From positions 2,999,501 through 3,063,500 of the forward strand of contig NZ_JAUSXS010000001.1 of NCBI RefSeq assembly GCF_030816195.1: a stretch of DNA of 64,000 nucleotides, read 5' to 3'. This document shows, piece by piece, positions 25,850 to 34,836 of this stretch. The position numbers and the translations under genes were made by a program. The notes beneath the pieces are model-generated. The model worked only from the letters and a program-made list of their open reading frames with translations. It was not told where the DNA came from and did not search any database. The stretch is from Pseudomonas sp. W4I3. GTDB taxonomy: Bacteria; Pseudomonadota; Gammaproteobacteria; Pseudomonadales; Pseudomonadaceae. The stretch's first letter is position 1. Each line of letters begins with the position of its first letter.

Positions 25850-26601
25850 CCGCGATGATCATGCACGGCCCGGCACGGGCACCAGACAGCGACGCGATGT
25901 GGCGCAACGGCCTGGCCGCCAGCCTGGCCGTGGCGCTGCATGTGGCGGTGGTGGCGGCCTTGATGCTGGGCTGGTCCACCGAAAAACCGCAGGTGGACGC
26001 GCCACGTGTGATGCACACGCAACTGGTGGTGATGCCCGCGCCGACGCCTGCGCCCGAGCCTGTAGCGCCCGTATTGCCTGAGCCTGTTGCGACGCCGGTG
26101 CCAGTACCGGTACCGGCCAAACCGACGGTCGACCCACAGGTCCAGGCACACAAACTGGAGAAAGCCGCCCTGGCGCGCAAACGGGTCGAAGAGAAAAAAG
26201 CCGAGCAGCAACAGCAACGCCTGGCCACCGAGCAGCGCAATCGAGAGCTGGAGCAGCAACGCCTGAACCAGCAGCGTGTGGCTTCCGAGAAAGCCCAGGC
26301 CGCCGTACCGGCAGCCACTCCGGCGTTCGACAGCCGTCAATACCAGCCGTTGAGCAAGGAAGCACCGGACTACCCGGAACGTGCGCTGGACAAGAACATC
26401 GAAGGCGACTGCTCGGTGGAGTACACCGTCAATACCCAGGGCCGCGTGGAAAATCCCAAGGTGCTGGACGGCTGCCACCCGTTGTTCATTCGGCCTTCAT
26501 TGGCGGCGGCGAATACCTTTCGCTATCAACCCAGGATGGTCGACGGCCAGGCCGTGGCGGTACCGGCGGTGCGCAACACTTTCCACTACCGCATCAAATA
26601 A
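25846..26601 (+). CDS. tonB: TonB-family energy transducer
   Basis: 251 residues. N-terminal membrane anchor (LAASLAVALHVAVVAALML, about 28-46), a Pro-rich spacer (PAPTPAPEPVAPVLPEP), a Lys/Gln-rich charged coil, and a C-terminal TonB domain (KEAPDYPERALDKNIEG, ending TFHYRIK). Two cysteines in that domain (GDCSVEY and DGCHP) could form a disulfide. Its position after exbB-exbD and a phytase/receptor pair suggests a substrate-specific TonB rather than the housekeeping copy. Confidence 0.88.
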   Translation: MTAMIMHGPARAPDSDAMWRNGLAASLAVALHVAVVAALMLGWSTEKPQVDAPRVMHTQLVVMPAPTPAPEPVAPVLPEPVATPVPVPVPAKPTVDPQVQAHKLEKAALARKRVEEKKAEQQQQRLATEQRNRELEQQRLNQQRVASEKAQAAVPAATPAFDSRQYQPLSKEAPDYPERALDKNIEGDCSVEYTVNTQGRVENPKVLDGCHPLFIRPSLAAANTFRYQPRMVDGQAVAVPAVRNTFHYRIK

Positions 26602-26618
26602 TGGTTAACACCGAACCC

Positions 26619-26709
26619 ATGTGGGAGGGGGCTTGCTCCCGATAGCTGTGTGTCAACCACTGCATCTTTGCCTGACCCACCGCTATCGGGAGCAAGCCCC
26701 CTCCCACAT
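26619..26709. repeat. REP inverted repeat (TGTGGGAGGGGGC class)
   Basis: ATGTGGGAGGGGGCTTGCTC with a matching right arm ending CCCCTCCCACAT. It lies between the convergent tonB and hydroxyacid dehydrogenase genes. Confidence 0.85.
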
Positions 26710-26719
26710 TTGAACCGCA

Positions 26720-27664
26720 TCAGGCGTTAGCGGGATTCGCCAGTTCGATACCCGAAACATAGCGCTCCAGATTGGCCAGGAACGTATCGGCAATCTCCTC
26801 CTTGCTGTTGGTCGAAATCGCCGAGGTATGCGGCGACAACCGCACCCGCGGATGGCTGTACAGCGGATGCCCATCCGGCAACGGCTCCGGCTCGGTCACG
26901 TCCAGTGACGCCAGGCCGATCTGGCCGTTATCCAGTGCTTCCAACAATGCTTGCTGATCCAGCAACCCACCGCGCGCGATGTTGATCAGGTGCAGCCCCG
27001 GCTTGGCGCTGCCCAGCACGTCACGGTTGATGATGTGCCGCGTGGCTTCGGTCAGCGGTGCCGCCACCACCAGGTGGTCGGCACGGGCGAACAGGTCGTG
27101 GATGTCCTTGGCGGCGTCTACACCCACGCCAAACGGTGCCTGGCTCTGACGCAGTGCGACGACATGGATGCCCAGGGCCAGGGCTTTTTGCGCCAGGCTT
27201 TGACCAATCGCACCAAAACCCAGAATGCCCAGGGTGGTGCCCTTGAGCGGGCGCAACGCGGTGAACTGCCACTGCGAATCCTGCACCCAGATGTCCGGCA
27301 AATGCTTGGCCGCAGCAAAGATGGCCGCCAGGGCGAACTCGGCGAGGTTGTCGGCCGCGCTGCCCCGTGACGTGGTGACGGGCGGGCCGTTGAACAGCCA
27401 GCGCGGGTAAAAGTCGACGCCCGACGACACCAAGTGCACCCATTGCGCACCGTACGGCCAGCCGGGTGGCGGCGTGTTCGGTGCGGTGTAGCCACGCACG
27501 TTGATCGGGCGCAGCAGCAGGATGTTCGCCTGGGGCGGCAGGTCGCTCGGTACACCGGCCGGAACCCCGATCACCTGGGCGTGAGGGTGCCGCGTGGCGA
27601 GGCGTGCGCGGATCACGTCGTTGTAGTCTTCGTCCAACTGGCTGGCAATGATCAGCTGACTCAT
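26720..27664 (-). CDS. D-isomer-specific 2-hydroxyacid dehydrogenase
   Basis: 314 residues. The nucleotide-binding motif GILGFGAIGQSLA is near residue 148, with the catalytic Arg in NIARGG, Glu in VTEPEPLP and His in SPHTSA. It reduces a 2-oxo acid or oxidises a D-2-hydroxy acid with NAD(P). The start overlaps the stop of the upstream acyl-CoA-dehydrogenase-like gene (ATGA), making it the last gene of the organosulfur operon. Confidence 0.86.
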   Translation of the reverse strand: MSQLIIASQLDEDYNDVIRARLATRHPHAQVIGVPAGVPSDLPPQANILLLRPINVRGYTAPNTPPPGWPYGAQWVHLVSSGVDFYPRWLFNGPPVTTSRGSAADNLAEFALAAIFAAAKHLPDIWVQDSQWQFTALRPLKGTTLGILGFGAIGQSLAQKALALGIHVVALRQSQAPFGVGVDAAKDIHDLFARADHLVVAAPLTEATRHIINRDVLGSAKPGLHLINIARGGLLDQQALLEALDNGQIGLASLDVTEPEPLPDGHPLYSHPRVRLSPHTSAISTNSKEEIADTFLANLERYVSGIELANPANA

Positions 27665-28830
27665 GTGCGTTCCTTCTGGCGTTGGGCGAACACTGCTTTA
27701 CCGACGCCCTGCAGCACGGCGTCATTCTGTGGCGTGTGCACGCGACTGCACAGCACATCGCGGTAGTGCCGTTGCAGTGGGCTATGCCGTGACAGGCCAG
27801 GGTTGCCCGAGGCTTCGATGGCCAGCTCCACCGCACGGATGGCGTTGCCGGTCACCAGGTACTTCAACTGCGCCGCGTTGGCCGCCGGCGTGTGGCCTGC
27901 GGCGGCGGCATCGAGCAGGCTGCGGTTGGCAAACAACAGGGTGTCGATATGGCCGACGGTCTCTTGAAAACGCGGCAAGGTCGACAGCGCCGCGCCGAGA
28001 TTCGATGGCTGGCGTTCCTCGAGCCAGTTCACCAGCCAGTCCCGCGCAGCCTGGGCCACCGCGTCGTACACCGAGGACAGCAGCACTGACATCCACAAAA
28101 AGCCCTCGCCATCCAACTCCGGCTGCGGCGTGCTCCAGGGGCTGACGCTGACGGCGTGGTCCAGCGGCACCAGCACGTTGTCGAGCACCACTTCATGGCT
28201 GCAGGTGGCGCGCATGCCCAGGTGATCCCAGGTGTCGATGATGCTCACGCCGGGGCTGTGCCTGGGCACCAGCCAGGCGCCCACCAGCGGGTCGGCGTCG
28301 TCACTGCGCGCCCATACGCTGAACCAGCTCAGGCCGTGGCTGCCGGTGGAGTAGATCTTGCGCCCGCTGATGCGCCAGCCTTCGGCAGTGCGTACGGCGG
28401 TTGTCGTCGGCAAGCCACCACGGGCCGGGGTGCCCAGGTCCGGCTCGACGCGCAGGGCATTGATCAGCGCGCCCTGGCGCACCGCGTCCTCGGCCACTTG
28501 CACGCGCAGGTGCTGGGGCCAGGTTTTGCTGTCTTGCAGACGGGTGTGTTGCAGGTACTGCATCACCAGGATCAGCGCGGTGGACGGCTCGCCCTTGGCA
28601 ATTGCGCTGATGGCTTTGCGCGCCTGGGCCAGGCTGGCACCGCCGCCGCCAAGGGCCCTTGGCACGGTGAGGGCGATCAGACCGTGGGCTTGCAACCGCT
28701 TGAAATTATCGTGGGGAAAGACGCCGCTTTCATCGTACAGGTGAGCGGTACTGGCCAGCTCGGCGCTGAGGCGTTCGAGCGTCGTGTCGAAATCGACCGC
28801 GTCCACAGCACGTAAGGACAATTGAGTCAT
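27661..28830 (-). CDS. Acyl-CoA dehydrogenase family monooxygenase-like protein (SfnB/DszC type)
   Basis: 389 residues from the ATG at 28828-28830 (MTQLSLRAVDAVDFD); the longer frame starts inside a REP hairpin. The N-terminal helical domain, middle beta domain (GWRISGRKIYSTGSHG) and C-terminal four-helix domain follow the acyl-CoA dehydrogenase fold. Context beside a flavin monooxygenase and sulfur genes suggests the SfnB/DszC-like branch that oxygenates organosulfur compounds with FMNH2. Substrate unknown. Confidence 0.78.
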   Translation of the reverse strand: MTQLSLRAVDAVDFDTTLERLSAELASTAHLYDESGVFPHDNFKRLQAHGLIALTVPRALGGGGASLAQARKAISAIAKGEPSTALILVMQYLQHTRLQDSKTWPQHLRVQVAEDAVRQGALINALRVEPDLGTPARGGLPTTTAVRTAEGWRISGRKIYSTGSHGLSWFSVWARSDDADPLVGAWLVPRHSPGVSIIDTWDHLGMRATCSHEVVLDNVLVPLDHAVSVSPWSTPQPELDGEGFLWMSVLLSSVYDAVAQAARDWLVNWLEERQPSNLGAALSTLPRFQETVGHIDTLLFANRSLLDAAAAGHTPAANAAQLKYLVTGNAIRAVELAIEASGNPGLSRHSPLQRHYRDVLCSRVHTPQNDAVLQGVGKAVFAQRQKERT

Positions 28831-28850
28831 GAGGATGTACTCGGTCAAAA

Positions 28851-28879
28851 ATGTGGGAGGGGGCAAGCCCCCTCCCACA
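28851..28879. repeat. Single REP hairpin
   Basis: ATGTGGGAGGGGGC and its complement form one compact hairpin of 29 nt between two genes of the same operon. Confidence 0.8.
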
Positions 28880-28890
28880 GGGGATGGTGA

Positions 28891-30231
28891 TCAGGCCAGG
28901 GCTTTCTCGGGGACTTCAGCCACGCTGTAGCGGTTGGCCGGCACCTCCAGTCCGAGGTTGTCGCGCAACGTCTGGCCGCTGTACTCGGTACGGAACAACC
29001 CGCGCTGCTGCAGCACCGGCACCACCAGCTCGGTGAAGTACTGCAAGCCATCGGGCAGCACCGAGTTGATGATGAAACCATCGCTGGCGCCTGCTTCGAA
29101 CCAGCGCTGGATCGCATCGGCGACCTGCTCCGGCGTGCCGACGAAGTCGCGCTTGGGCCGCGAGAACCGCAGCGCCACTTCGCGCAGGGTCAGGCCTTCG
29201 TCCCGGGCCAATTGCTTGATGCGCTCGGAGCCGCCTTTCTGGCTGTTGGCGCCCAGGTCGCCCAGTTCGGGGAAGGGCGCGTCGAGGGGGTACTGGCTGA
29301 AATCATGGTCATTGAACGGACGGCCGAGGGCGACAATCGCATCTTCCACGGTGACCAGCTCCACCGCCTGCTGGTAACGGCTTTCCACCTCGGCGGCGTC
29401 GCGCCCGACAATCGGGCGGATACCCGGCAGGATCGACAGGTTGCCGGGGTCACGCCCAAAGCCCTTGGCACGGCGTTTCAAGTCGGCCGTATAGGCTATG
29501 CCTTCCTCGATTGTTTCCACGTGCACAAAGATGGCGTCGGCATGTTGCGCGGCAAAGTTGCGCCCGTCTTCCGAGGTGCCGGCCTGGAAGATCACCGGCT
29601 GGCCCTGGCGCGAACGCGCGATATTCAGCGGGCCCTTGACCGAGAAGAACTCGCCCTTGTGGTTGAGCGCATGCAGCTTGTGCGGGGTGAAGAACTCGCC
29701 GCTGTGCTTGTCATAGGCGAAGGCGTCGTCTTCCCAGGAGTCCCACAGGCCCTTGACCACATTCAGGTGTTCCTTGGCGATGCGGTAGCGCACGGCGTGA
29801 GGCGGGTGTTCGGCTTTGCCGAAATTATCGGCGGTGCCGCTCAGCCACGAGGTGACCACGTTCCAGCCGGCGCGACCACCGCTGATATGGTCCAGCGAGG
29901 CGAACTGGCGCGCCACCTGGTAAGGCTCGGTGTAGCTGACGGTCACCGTGGCGACCAGGCCGATGTGCGTGGTCAGCGCGGCCAGCGCCGAAAGGATCGT
30001 CAGCGGTTCGAAACGGTTGAGGTAATGCGGGCTGGACTTGGCGTGGATATGCAGGCTGTCGGCAATGAACACGAAGTCGAACCGCGCGGCTTCGGCCAGT
30101 TCGGTCTGCTGCTTGTAGAAGCTGAAGTTGGTGCTGGCGTTGGGCTGCGCCTGCGGGTGGCGCCATTCGCCCCAGCCGTGGCCGACACCGTGAACCATGG
30201 CACCGAGTTTCAATTGACGTGGCTTGCTCAT
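28891..30231 (-). CDS. FMN-dependent (LLM class) monooxygenase, NtaA/SnaA/DszA family
   Basis: 446 residues from the ATG at 30229-30231, which has AAGGAG just upstream. [20 protein letters not shown] begins the NtaA/SnaA/DszA-type bacterial-luciferase fold, and later [11 protein letters not shown] and [14 protein letters not shown] are family motifs. Such enzymes need reduced FMN from a partner reductase, which is not in this cluster. Related genes sit beside 3-mercaptopropionate dioxygenase in P. aeruginosa. Probable role: oxygenation of an organosulfur compound. Confidence 0.84.
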   Translation of the reverse strand: MSKPRQLKLGAMVHGVGHGWGEWRHPQAQPNASTNFSFYKQQTELAEAARFDFVFIADSLHIHAKSSPHYLNRFEPLTILSALAALTTHIGLVATVTVSYTEPYQVARQFASLDHISGGRAGWNVVTSWLSGTADNFGKAEHPPHAVRYRIAKEHLNVVKGLWDSWEDDAFAYDKHSGEFFTPHKLHALNHKGEFFSVKGPLNIARSRQGQPVIFQAGTSEDGRNFAAQHADAIFVHVETIEEGIAYTADLKRRAKGFGRDPGNLSILPGIRPIVGRDAAEVESRYQQAVELVTVEDAIVALGRPFNDHDFSQYPLDAPFPELGDLGANSQKGGSERIKQLARDEGLTLREVALRFSRPKRDFVGTPEQVADAIQRWFEAGASDGFIINSVLPDGLQYFTELVVPVLQQRGLFRTEYSGQTLRDNLGLEVPANRYSVAEVPEKALA

Positions 30232-30241
30232 GTTCTGCTCC

Positions 30242-31216
30242 TTAGCGCGATGCTTGGGAATTGGGGGCACGCTGGGCGTTGAAGCGCGCGTCGAAGCCTT
30301 GCGACACGTCGATGTGTCGGCTCAACAGGCCTTCCTTTTGGTAAGTGTCGGCGGTGGCCTGCAGGCCGCTGATCACCGTGTCGTCAATCAGCACCGGGGA
30401 CAGGCGAGTGTCCTTGGCCACTTCGATGTGCACGGCCAACGGCAGGCCGGTGATTTTGGCCTGGGCGGCGGCGTATTCCTCGGGATGCGCGTTGGCCCAG
30501 GCGTAGGCGCGGTCCACGCGGGCGACAAAGTCGTCCAGTTGCACACGCTTGTCGGCGATGGCCTGGCTGGTGGCGGCGAAGTACAGGTGATTGCTCAGCA
30601 GGTTTTTGCCGCTGACCAGCACACGGGCGTTGCTTTGGGAGGTGACCACGGTGGTGTACGGGTCCCAGGTCGCCCAGGCATCGGCGGTGCCATTGTCCAG
30701 TACCAGTCGGGATTCGGCGGGCAGCAGGAAGATGAACTGCACGTCCTGCGAGGTCAGGCCTGCGCTGGCCAGGGCTTTGATCGCCAGGTAATGCCCGATG
30801 GAGCCGCGCCCGGTGACGATTTTCTTGCCCTTGAGGTCGGCTGCGGTCTTGATCGGCGAATCCTGGGGCACCAGCAGCGCGGTGGTGTTGCGCCCTTCGG
30901 CGTGGATGATGCTGATCACTTTGAGCGACGCACCGGCGCCGAGCGCAAACACATACGGCGCATCGCCCAGCGCGCCGACATCCACCGCGCCGGCATTCAG
31001 CGCTTCGCCCAGCGGCGAGGCCGAGGGGAATTCCGACCACTTGATTTCGTACGGCACGTTTTGGGTTTCGCCAGAGGCTTCCAGCAGCGCTTTGATTGTC
31101 GACTTCTGGTTGGCCACGCGCAGGGGTTGCAGGTCGGCGGCGTGGGCGTTGCCGAGCAGGCCGAGGGCGAGGGCACCGCCCAGCAAAAGGCGCTTGAATG
31201 GGATAGTAAACAGCAT
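30242..31216 (-). CDS. Sulfonate/taurine-type ABC transporter substrate-binding protein
   Basis: 324 residues with a signal peptide ([26 protein letters not shown], cleavage near AHA). The fold is SsuA/TauA-like: [17 protein letters not shown] and [21 protein letters not shown] are typical. No permease or ATPase gene lies in the cluster, so it must share one encoded elsewhere or have a different role. It sits between the rhodanese and flavin monooxygenase genes on the same strand. Confidence 0.86.
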   Translation of the reverse strand: MLFTIPFKRLLLGGALALGLLGNAHAADLQPLRVANQKSTIKALLEASGETQNVPYEIKWSEFPSASPLGEALNAGAVDVGALGDAPYVFALGAGASLKVISIIHAEGRNTTALLVPQDSPIKTAADLKGKKIVTGRGSIGHYLAIKALASAGLTSQDVQFIFLLPAESRLVLDNGTADAWATWDPYTTVVTSQSNARVLVSGKNLLSNHLYFAATSQAIADKRVQLDDFVARVDRAYAWANAHPEEYAAAQAKITGLPLAVHIEVAKDTRLSPVLIDDTVISGLQATADTYQKEGLLSRHIDVSQGFDARFNAQRAPNSQASR

Positions 31217-31299
31217 GGGACAGACTCCAGGCGTTGGATAAAGGAAGGTACCTCCGCCTGGAGAAGGGGTCGGATTTCCGGGAACGGTGCAGCGGTGGA

Positions 31300-32883
31300 T
31301 CAGATCACGTAGAAACCGTGGGTGGCGTCGCGCGCCAGTTGTTCGACCAGGCCGTATTCCCAGTCCAGGTAGGCCTGCATGGCTTCCCGTGGGTTATCGG
31401 TGCCTTCATAGGGGCGGCGGTAGCGGTCGATGCGCGGTGAGGCCAGGTGCGTTTCGCCTTCTTCCAGCGGCAGTTGCGCGGCGATCCAAGCGGCGGTGCC
31501 ACCTTGCAGCAGGAACACTTGGCTACCGGTCAGGGCTTCGACTTCGGCCACCGCCAGGCGCGCCAGTTGGCTGCTGCCGCAGGTCAATACGTAGCGCTGT
31601 GCGCGGGGCACCTTGGCCAGCGCCTCGGGCAGTTGCGCGCGCAACACCCACCAGGCACCGGGGATATGGCGTTTCACGTAATTGGCGCTGGCGGTGAAGT
31701 CCAGCACCACCGTGTCGCCATGCTCGAGCCAGTCGGCGAGGGTGTGCGGGCTGATCAGTTCGGCCTGGGGCGGCGGGGGCACCGGCGCGACCCAGGCACC
31801 CTGTTCACTGAAGTGCGCGGGTTGCAACTCGTCGAGCACATAGACGTCCCAACCCAGCTGGGCAAGCCAGGACGCCGACATGTTCGCGCGCACGCCGTCA
31901 TCGTCCAGCAGTACCAGACGTGCACCGCGCACGCTGGCGACGTGGTCGGTTTCCTGCACCAGCTGCCCGCCCGGTGTGGAGCGGGCGCCGGGCAGATGGC
32001 CGGCCTCGAATTCTTCCGGGGTGCGCACGTCGAACAGGTATGTGGTGCGGGCCGCGTCCTGCTGCCAGCGTTGCAGATCGGCCAGGCTGGCACGGCCGAC
32101 GCGGGCCTTGTCGGCCACGCCGCGTGCGGCCTGGGCGGCGGTTAGGCGATGTTCCTCGCTGGTCGGCGCAAAACGGCGCGCCTGACCATGGGCGAGTGTT
32201 TGCCCGGCCAGGGTCCAGCCGATGGTGCCGTTGCGCAGTGCCGACACCGGGTTGGCCACGCCAGCGTTGATCAGCGACTGGGTGCCGATAATGCTGCGGG
32301 TGCGCCCGGCGCAGTTGACGATAATGCGCGTGGCCGGGTCCGGGGCCAGTTCACGGGCGCGCAGCACCAGTTCGGCGCCTGGCACGCTGATGCCGGTGGG
32401 GATGCTCATGGTCTGGTATTCATCGAAGCGCCGGGCGTCGAGCACCACCACATCGGCCTGGTTGTCGAGCAGCGCCTGGACCTCTTCGGCGGCCAGGGAC
32501 GGCGTGTGGCGCTGGCTTTCCACCAGTTCGCCGAAGGCCTTGCTCGGCACGTTGACGTCGATAAACAGCTCGCCACCGGCCTGGCGCCAGCCCTCAAGCC
32601 CGCCTTCCAGCAGGCTGACTTGGGTGTAGCCCAGCGCAACCAGGCGCTCGGCGGCGCGCTCGGCCAGCCCTTCACCGTTGTCGTACAGCGTGACCTGGGT
32701 GTCCCGGCGTGGGATGCGCGAATACACCTCCAGTTCCAGCTTGGACAGGGCAATGTTCGCGGCAAACAGCGGGTGGGCTTCGGCAAACGGCGCTTCCTCG
32801 CGCACGTCTACCAGGGCGACCTCCTCACGGTCCAACAGGGCCTGGCGAATCTGGGCGAAGCTGCGGGTCGATACGGTGCTCAT
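31300..32883 (-). CDS. Four-domain rhodanese-related sulfurtransferase
   Basis: 527 residues forming four rhodanese modules of about 125-130 residues. Domains 2 and 4 keep the active-site cysteine loop (IIVNCAGRTRS and YVLTCGSSQLA). Domains 1 and 3 have Asp at this place (VTLYDNGEGLA and LVLLDDDGVRA) and should be inactive. Role: transfer of sulfane sulfur, probably handling products of the organosulfur pathway. It overlaps the dioxygenase gene by 4 nt. The adjacent rhodanese/3-mercaptopropionate dioxygenase pair is also found in P. aeruginosa. Confidence 0.87.
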   Translation of the reverse strand: MSTVSTRSFAQIRQALLDREEVALVDVREEAPFAEAHPLFAANIALSKLELEVYSRIPRRDTQVTLYDNGEGLAERAAERLVALGYTQVSLLEGGLEGWRQAGGELFIDVNVPSKAFGELVESQRHTPSLAAEEVQALLDNQADVVVLDARRFDEYQTMSIPTGISVPGAELVLRARELAPDPATRIIVNCAGRTRSIIGTQSLINAGVANPVSALRNGTIGWTLAGQTLAHGQARRFAPTSEEHRLTAAQAARGVADKARVGRASLADLQRWQQDAARTTYLFDVRTPEEFEAGHLPGARSTPGGQLVQETDHVASVRGARLVLLDDDGVRANMSASWLAQLGWDVYVLDELQPAHFSEQGAWVAPVPPPPQAELISPHTLADWLEHGDTVVLDFTASANYVKRHIPGAWWVLRAQLPEALAKVPRAQRYVLTCGSSQLARLAVAEVEALTGSQVFLLQGGTAAWIAAQLPLEEGETHLASPRIDRYRRPYEGTDNPREAMQAYLDWEYGLVEQLARDATHGFYVI

Positions 32884-33491
32884 AGGGCAGGGCTCTTTTC
32901 TTTGGACAGGTCCCAGATATTGGGGAGGTAGGCGTTGGAATAACCGGAGATAAACAGTTTCTCGCTGCCGTCGGGCTGATACACCGCTCGGCGCACCGCG
33001 CCAATGTTGGCGCCGTACACATGAATGCTGATGGACACCTGGTCGGCGTGGGCATTGCTCACCTGATGGATATCACCGATCTTCGGCGACACTGCTTCGA
33101 CCTGGCCCGGCAGCAATTGCACCGGCTTGCCCTCGGCAATCAGCGCGCCATCGGGCGCCCGGGCAAACCCCTGGGAAAATTCTGCACCGCGCAACATGCC
33201 GATCAGGCCCCACACGCGGTGGTCATGAATCGGCGTGCGTTGCCCCGGCCCCCACACAAAGCTGACGATGCTGAAGCGCTGGCGCGAATCGGCATGCAGC
33301 AGAAATTGCTGGTAACGCTCGGGGTCAGGTTGAGCGAAGTCGTCGGGAAGCCAGTCATCGTGGCTGACCAGTTGCGCCAGCAGCTTGCCGCCACGGTGCA
33401 GCAGGTCGCCCTCGCGCGGGTTGCCGTCGATCAGCTCAGCCAAGGCGCCGATGAAGGCGCGCAGTCTCTCGGGGTGTGGAACCTGGCTCAT
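32880..33491 (-). CDS. 3-mercaptopropionate dioxygenase (cysteine dioxygenase family)
   Basis: 203 residues from the second ATG (33489-33491). With this start the active-site residues fall at the same numbers as in the P. aeruginosa enzyme PA2602: Fe ligands His89, His91 (PIHDHRVWG) and His142 (GDIHQVSN), and the outer-sphere triad Ser155-His157-Tyr159 (SISIHVYG). It oxidises thiol acids such as 3-mercaptopropionate, and cysteine more slowly, to sulfinates with non-haem iron. Promoter-proximal gene of the organosulfur operon; divergent LysR gene upstream. Confidence 0.9.
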   Translation of the reverse strand: MSQVPHPERLRAFIGALAELIDGNPREGDLLHRGGKLLAQLVSHDDWLPDDFAQPDPERYQQFLLHADSRQRFSIVSFVWGPGQRTPIHDHRVWGLIGMLRGAEFSQGFARAPDGALIAEGKPVQLLPGQVEAVSPKIGDIHQVSNAHADQVSISIHVYGANIGAVRRAVYQPDGSEKLFISGYSNAYLPNIWDLSKEKSPAL

Positions 33492-33527
33492 GAACATTCC
33501 ATTGGCGGTTTTGATGGCCTTATAAAA

Positions 33528-33574
33528 GCATAATGTTCATGGTTAATATGCTATTTTTTAATGATTAGCTTATA
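33528..33574. promoter_or_regulatory. Candidate LysR operator region between the dioxygenase and its regulator
   Basis: A dyad GCATAAT (33528-33534) and TTAATATGC (ending 33551) with 5-bp perfect outer arms GCATA/TATGC spans 24 bp. It is followed by TAATGATTAGCTTATA (33559-33574). The latter recurs with 14 of 16 identical bases before the aldolase-family gene. These are AT-rich islands in otherwise GC-rich DNA. Confidence 0.45.
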
Positions 33575-33703
33575 GCTCAAGGTAATTTAGAACCGCCTTG
33601 TATAGCGTTAGACGTTATCGATCACAGCGCGGGCTATCCAGACCGGATTGCGCGAACTATGCTTCGCGCACATCTTAATGACTGATCTCTATGTGCGGCC
33701 CAA

Positions 33704-34609
33704 ATGAAAATTGACGATATCGATGCCTTTGTCGAAGTGATTCGTTGCCAGTCCATCAGCCATGCCGCCGAGTCGTTGCAACTGACCCAGCCGGCCATCA
33801 CCCGCCGCGTGCAGAACTTCGAGCAGGCACTGGGGGTGGAGCTGTTCGACCGCAACACCAAACCCCTCAAGCCAACCCTGATCGGCACCCGTGTGTATGA
33901 GCAATGCCGGCTGATCCTGCGCGAGATGGACGCGCTGCGCGAATTGGTCGCCACCGATGCACCGCCCACGGGCGTGCTGCGCCTGGGCGTGCCGCAGACC
34001 ATCGGCGATGTGGTGCTGCTGGATGCGCTCAAGCAGCTGCGCACCGACTACGCCGACCTGCGCGCCCAAGTGGCCACCGGTTGGGGCAGCCAGCTGGTGG
34101 GCAAGATCGAGCGCGGCGAGCTGGATGCGGCGGTGGCGTTGTTCCCGGCGGGCAAGATTTTTCCGGACAACATCGTCGGTGAGTCCATCGGCAAGATGGA
34201 GCTGGTGGTGGTGTGCGCCAAGGCGCAACTGCCGAAAAAGCCGTGCAAGCTGGCCGACGTGTACCAGGGTGGCTGGATCCTCAACCCGGACGGGTGTGGC
34301 TTTCGGGCTGGTTTGCAGCGCACCTTGTCCGACCAGGGCCTGGCCTTGCGGGTCAACCTGGAAACCTTCGGCACCGAGTTGCAATTGGGGTTGGTGGCCG
34401 ATGGGCTGGGCCTTGGCCTGGTGCCGCGCCCGCTGCTCGAGCGCAGTGCCCATCGAGAGCAACTGGCGGTGGTGCCGCTGAAGGACTTCAAGCCGGTGAT
34501 GGATCTGTGGCTGATCTATCCGCATTTCCTTGGCAACCTGCAAGGGCCGGTGGATGCGTTTGGCCGATGGGTGGCGAATTCCCTGCACAAGATCCGCAAC
34601 GCTGCCTGA
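33704..34609 (+). CDS. LysR-family regulator of the organosulfur cluster
   Basis: 301 residues. N-terminal HTH (KIDDIDAFVEVIRCQSISHA; ITRRVQNFEQALGVELFDR) and a LysR effector domain. It is divergent from the dioxygenase-rhodanese operon, the same position as its P. aeruginosa counterpart, so it most likely controls that operon. The effector is unknown. Confidence 0.87.
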   Translation: MKIDDIDAFVEVIRCQSISHAAESLQLTQPAITRRVQNFEQALGVELFDRNTKPLKPTLIGTRVYEQCRLILREMDALRELVATDAPPTGVLRLGVPQTIGDVVLLDALKQLRTDYADLRAQVATGWGSQLVGKIERGELDAAVALFPAGKIFPDNIVGESIGKMELVVVCAKAQLPKKPCKLADVYQGGWILNPDGCGFRAGLQRTLSDQGLALRVNLETFGTELQLGLVADGLGLGLVPRPLLERSAHREQLAVVPLKDFKPVMDLWLIYPHFLGNLQGPVDAFGRWVANSLHKIRNAA

Positions 34610-34614
34610 ATCCT

Positions 34615-34703
34615 TGTGGGAGGGGGCTTGCTCCCGATAGCGCAATTTCAGTCAAAGCTGATTTGACTGATCTACCGCTATCGGGAGCAAGCCCCCTCCC
34701 ACA
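34615..34703. repeat. REP inverted repeat (TGTGGGAGGGGGC class)
   Basis: TGTGGGAGGGGGCTTGCTCC with the complementary arm ending at 34703; inner GATAGC/GCTATC also pairs. Confidence 0.85.
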
Positions 34704-34741
34704 TTTGTAATGTGTTGTTATCAGGGATTTATAAAAATTAA

Positions 34742-34757
34742 TAATAATTAGCTTAGA
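34742..34757 (+). promoter_or_regulatory. AT-rich motif shared with the organosulfur promoter
   Basis: TAATAATTAGCTTAGA differs from the motif at 33559-33574 at two of 16 positions and lies 80 bp before the aldolase-family start. A common regulator is suggested but not shown. Confidence 0.4.
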
Positions 34758-34836
34758 TTAAAATGTGATTTTTATTATTTCTGAGCATCCCCTAGGCTGG
34801 CCTGCAAGTCCTTAAGGCCATCCAGGAAGTTTTGCC

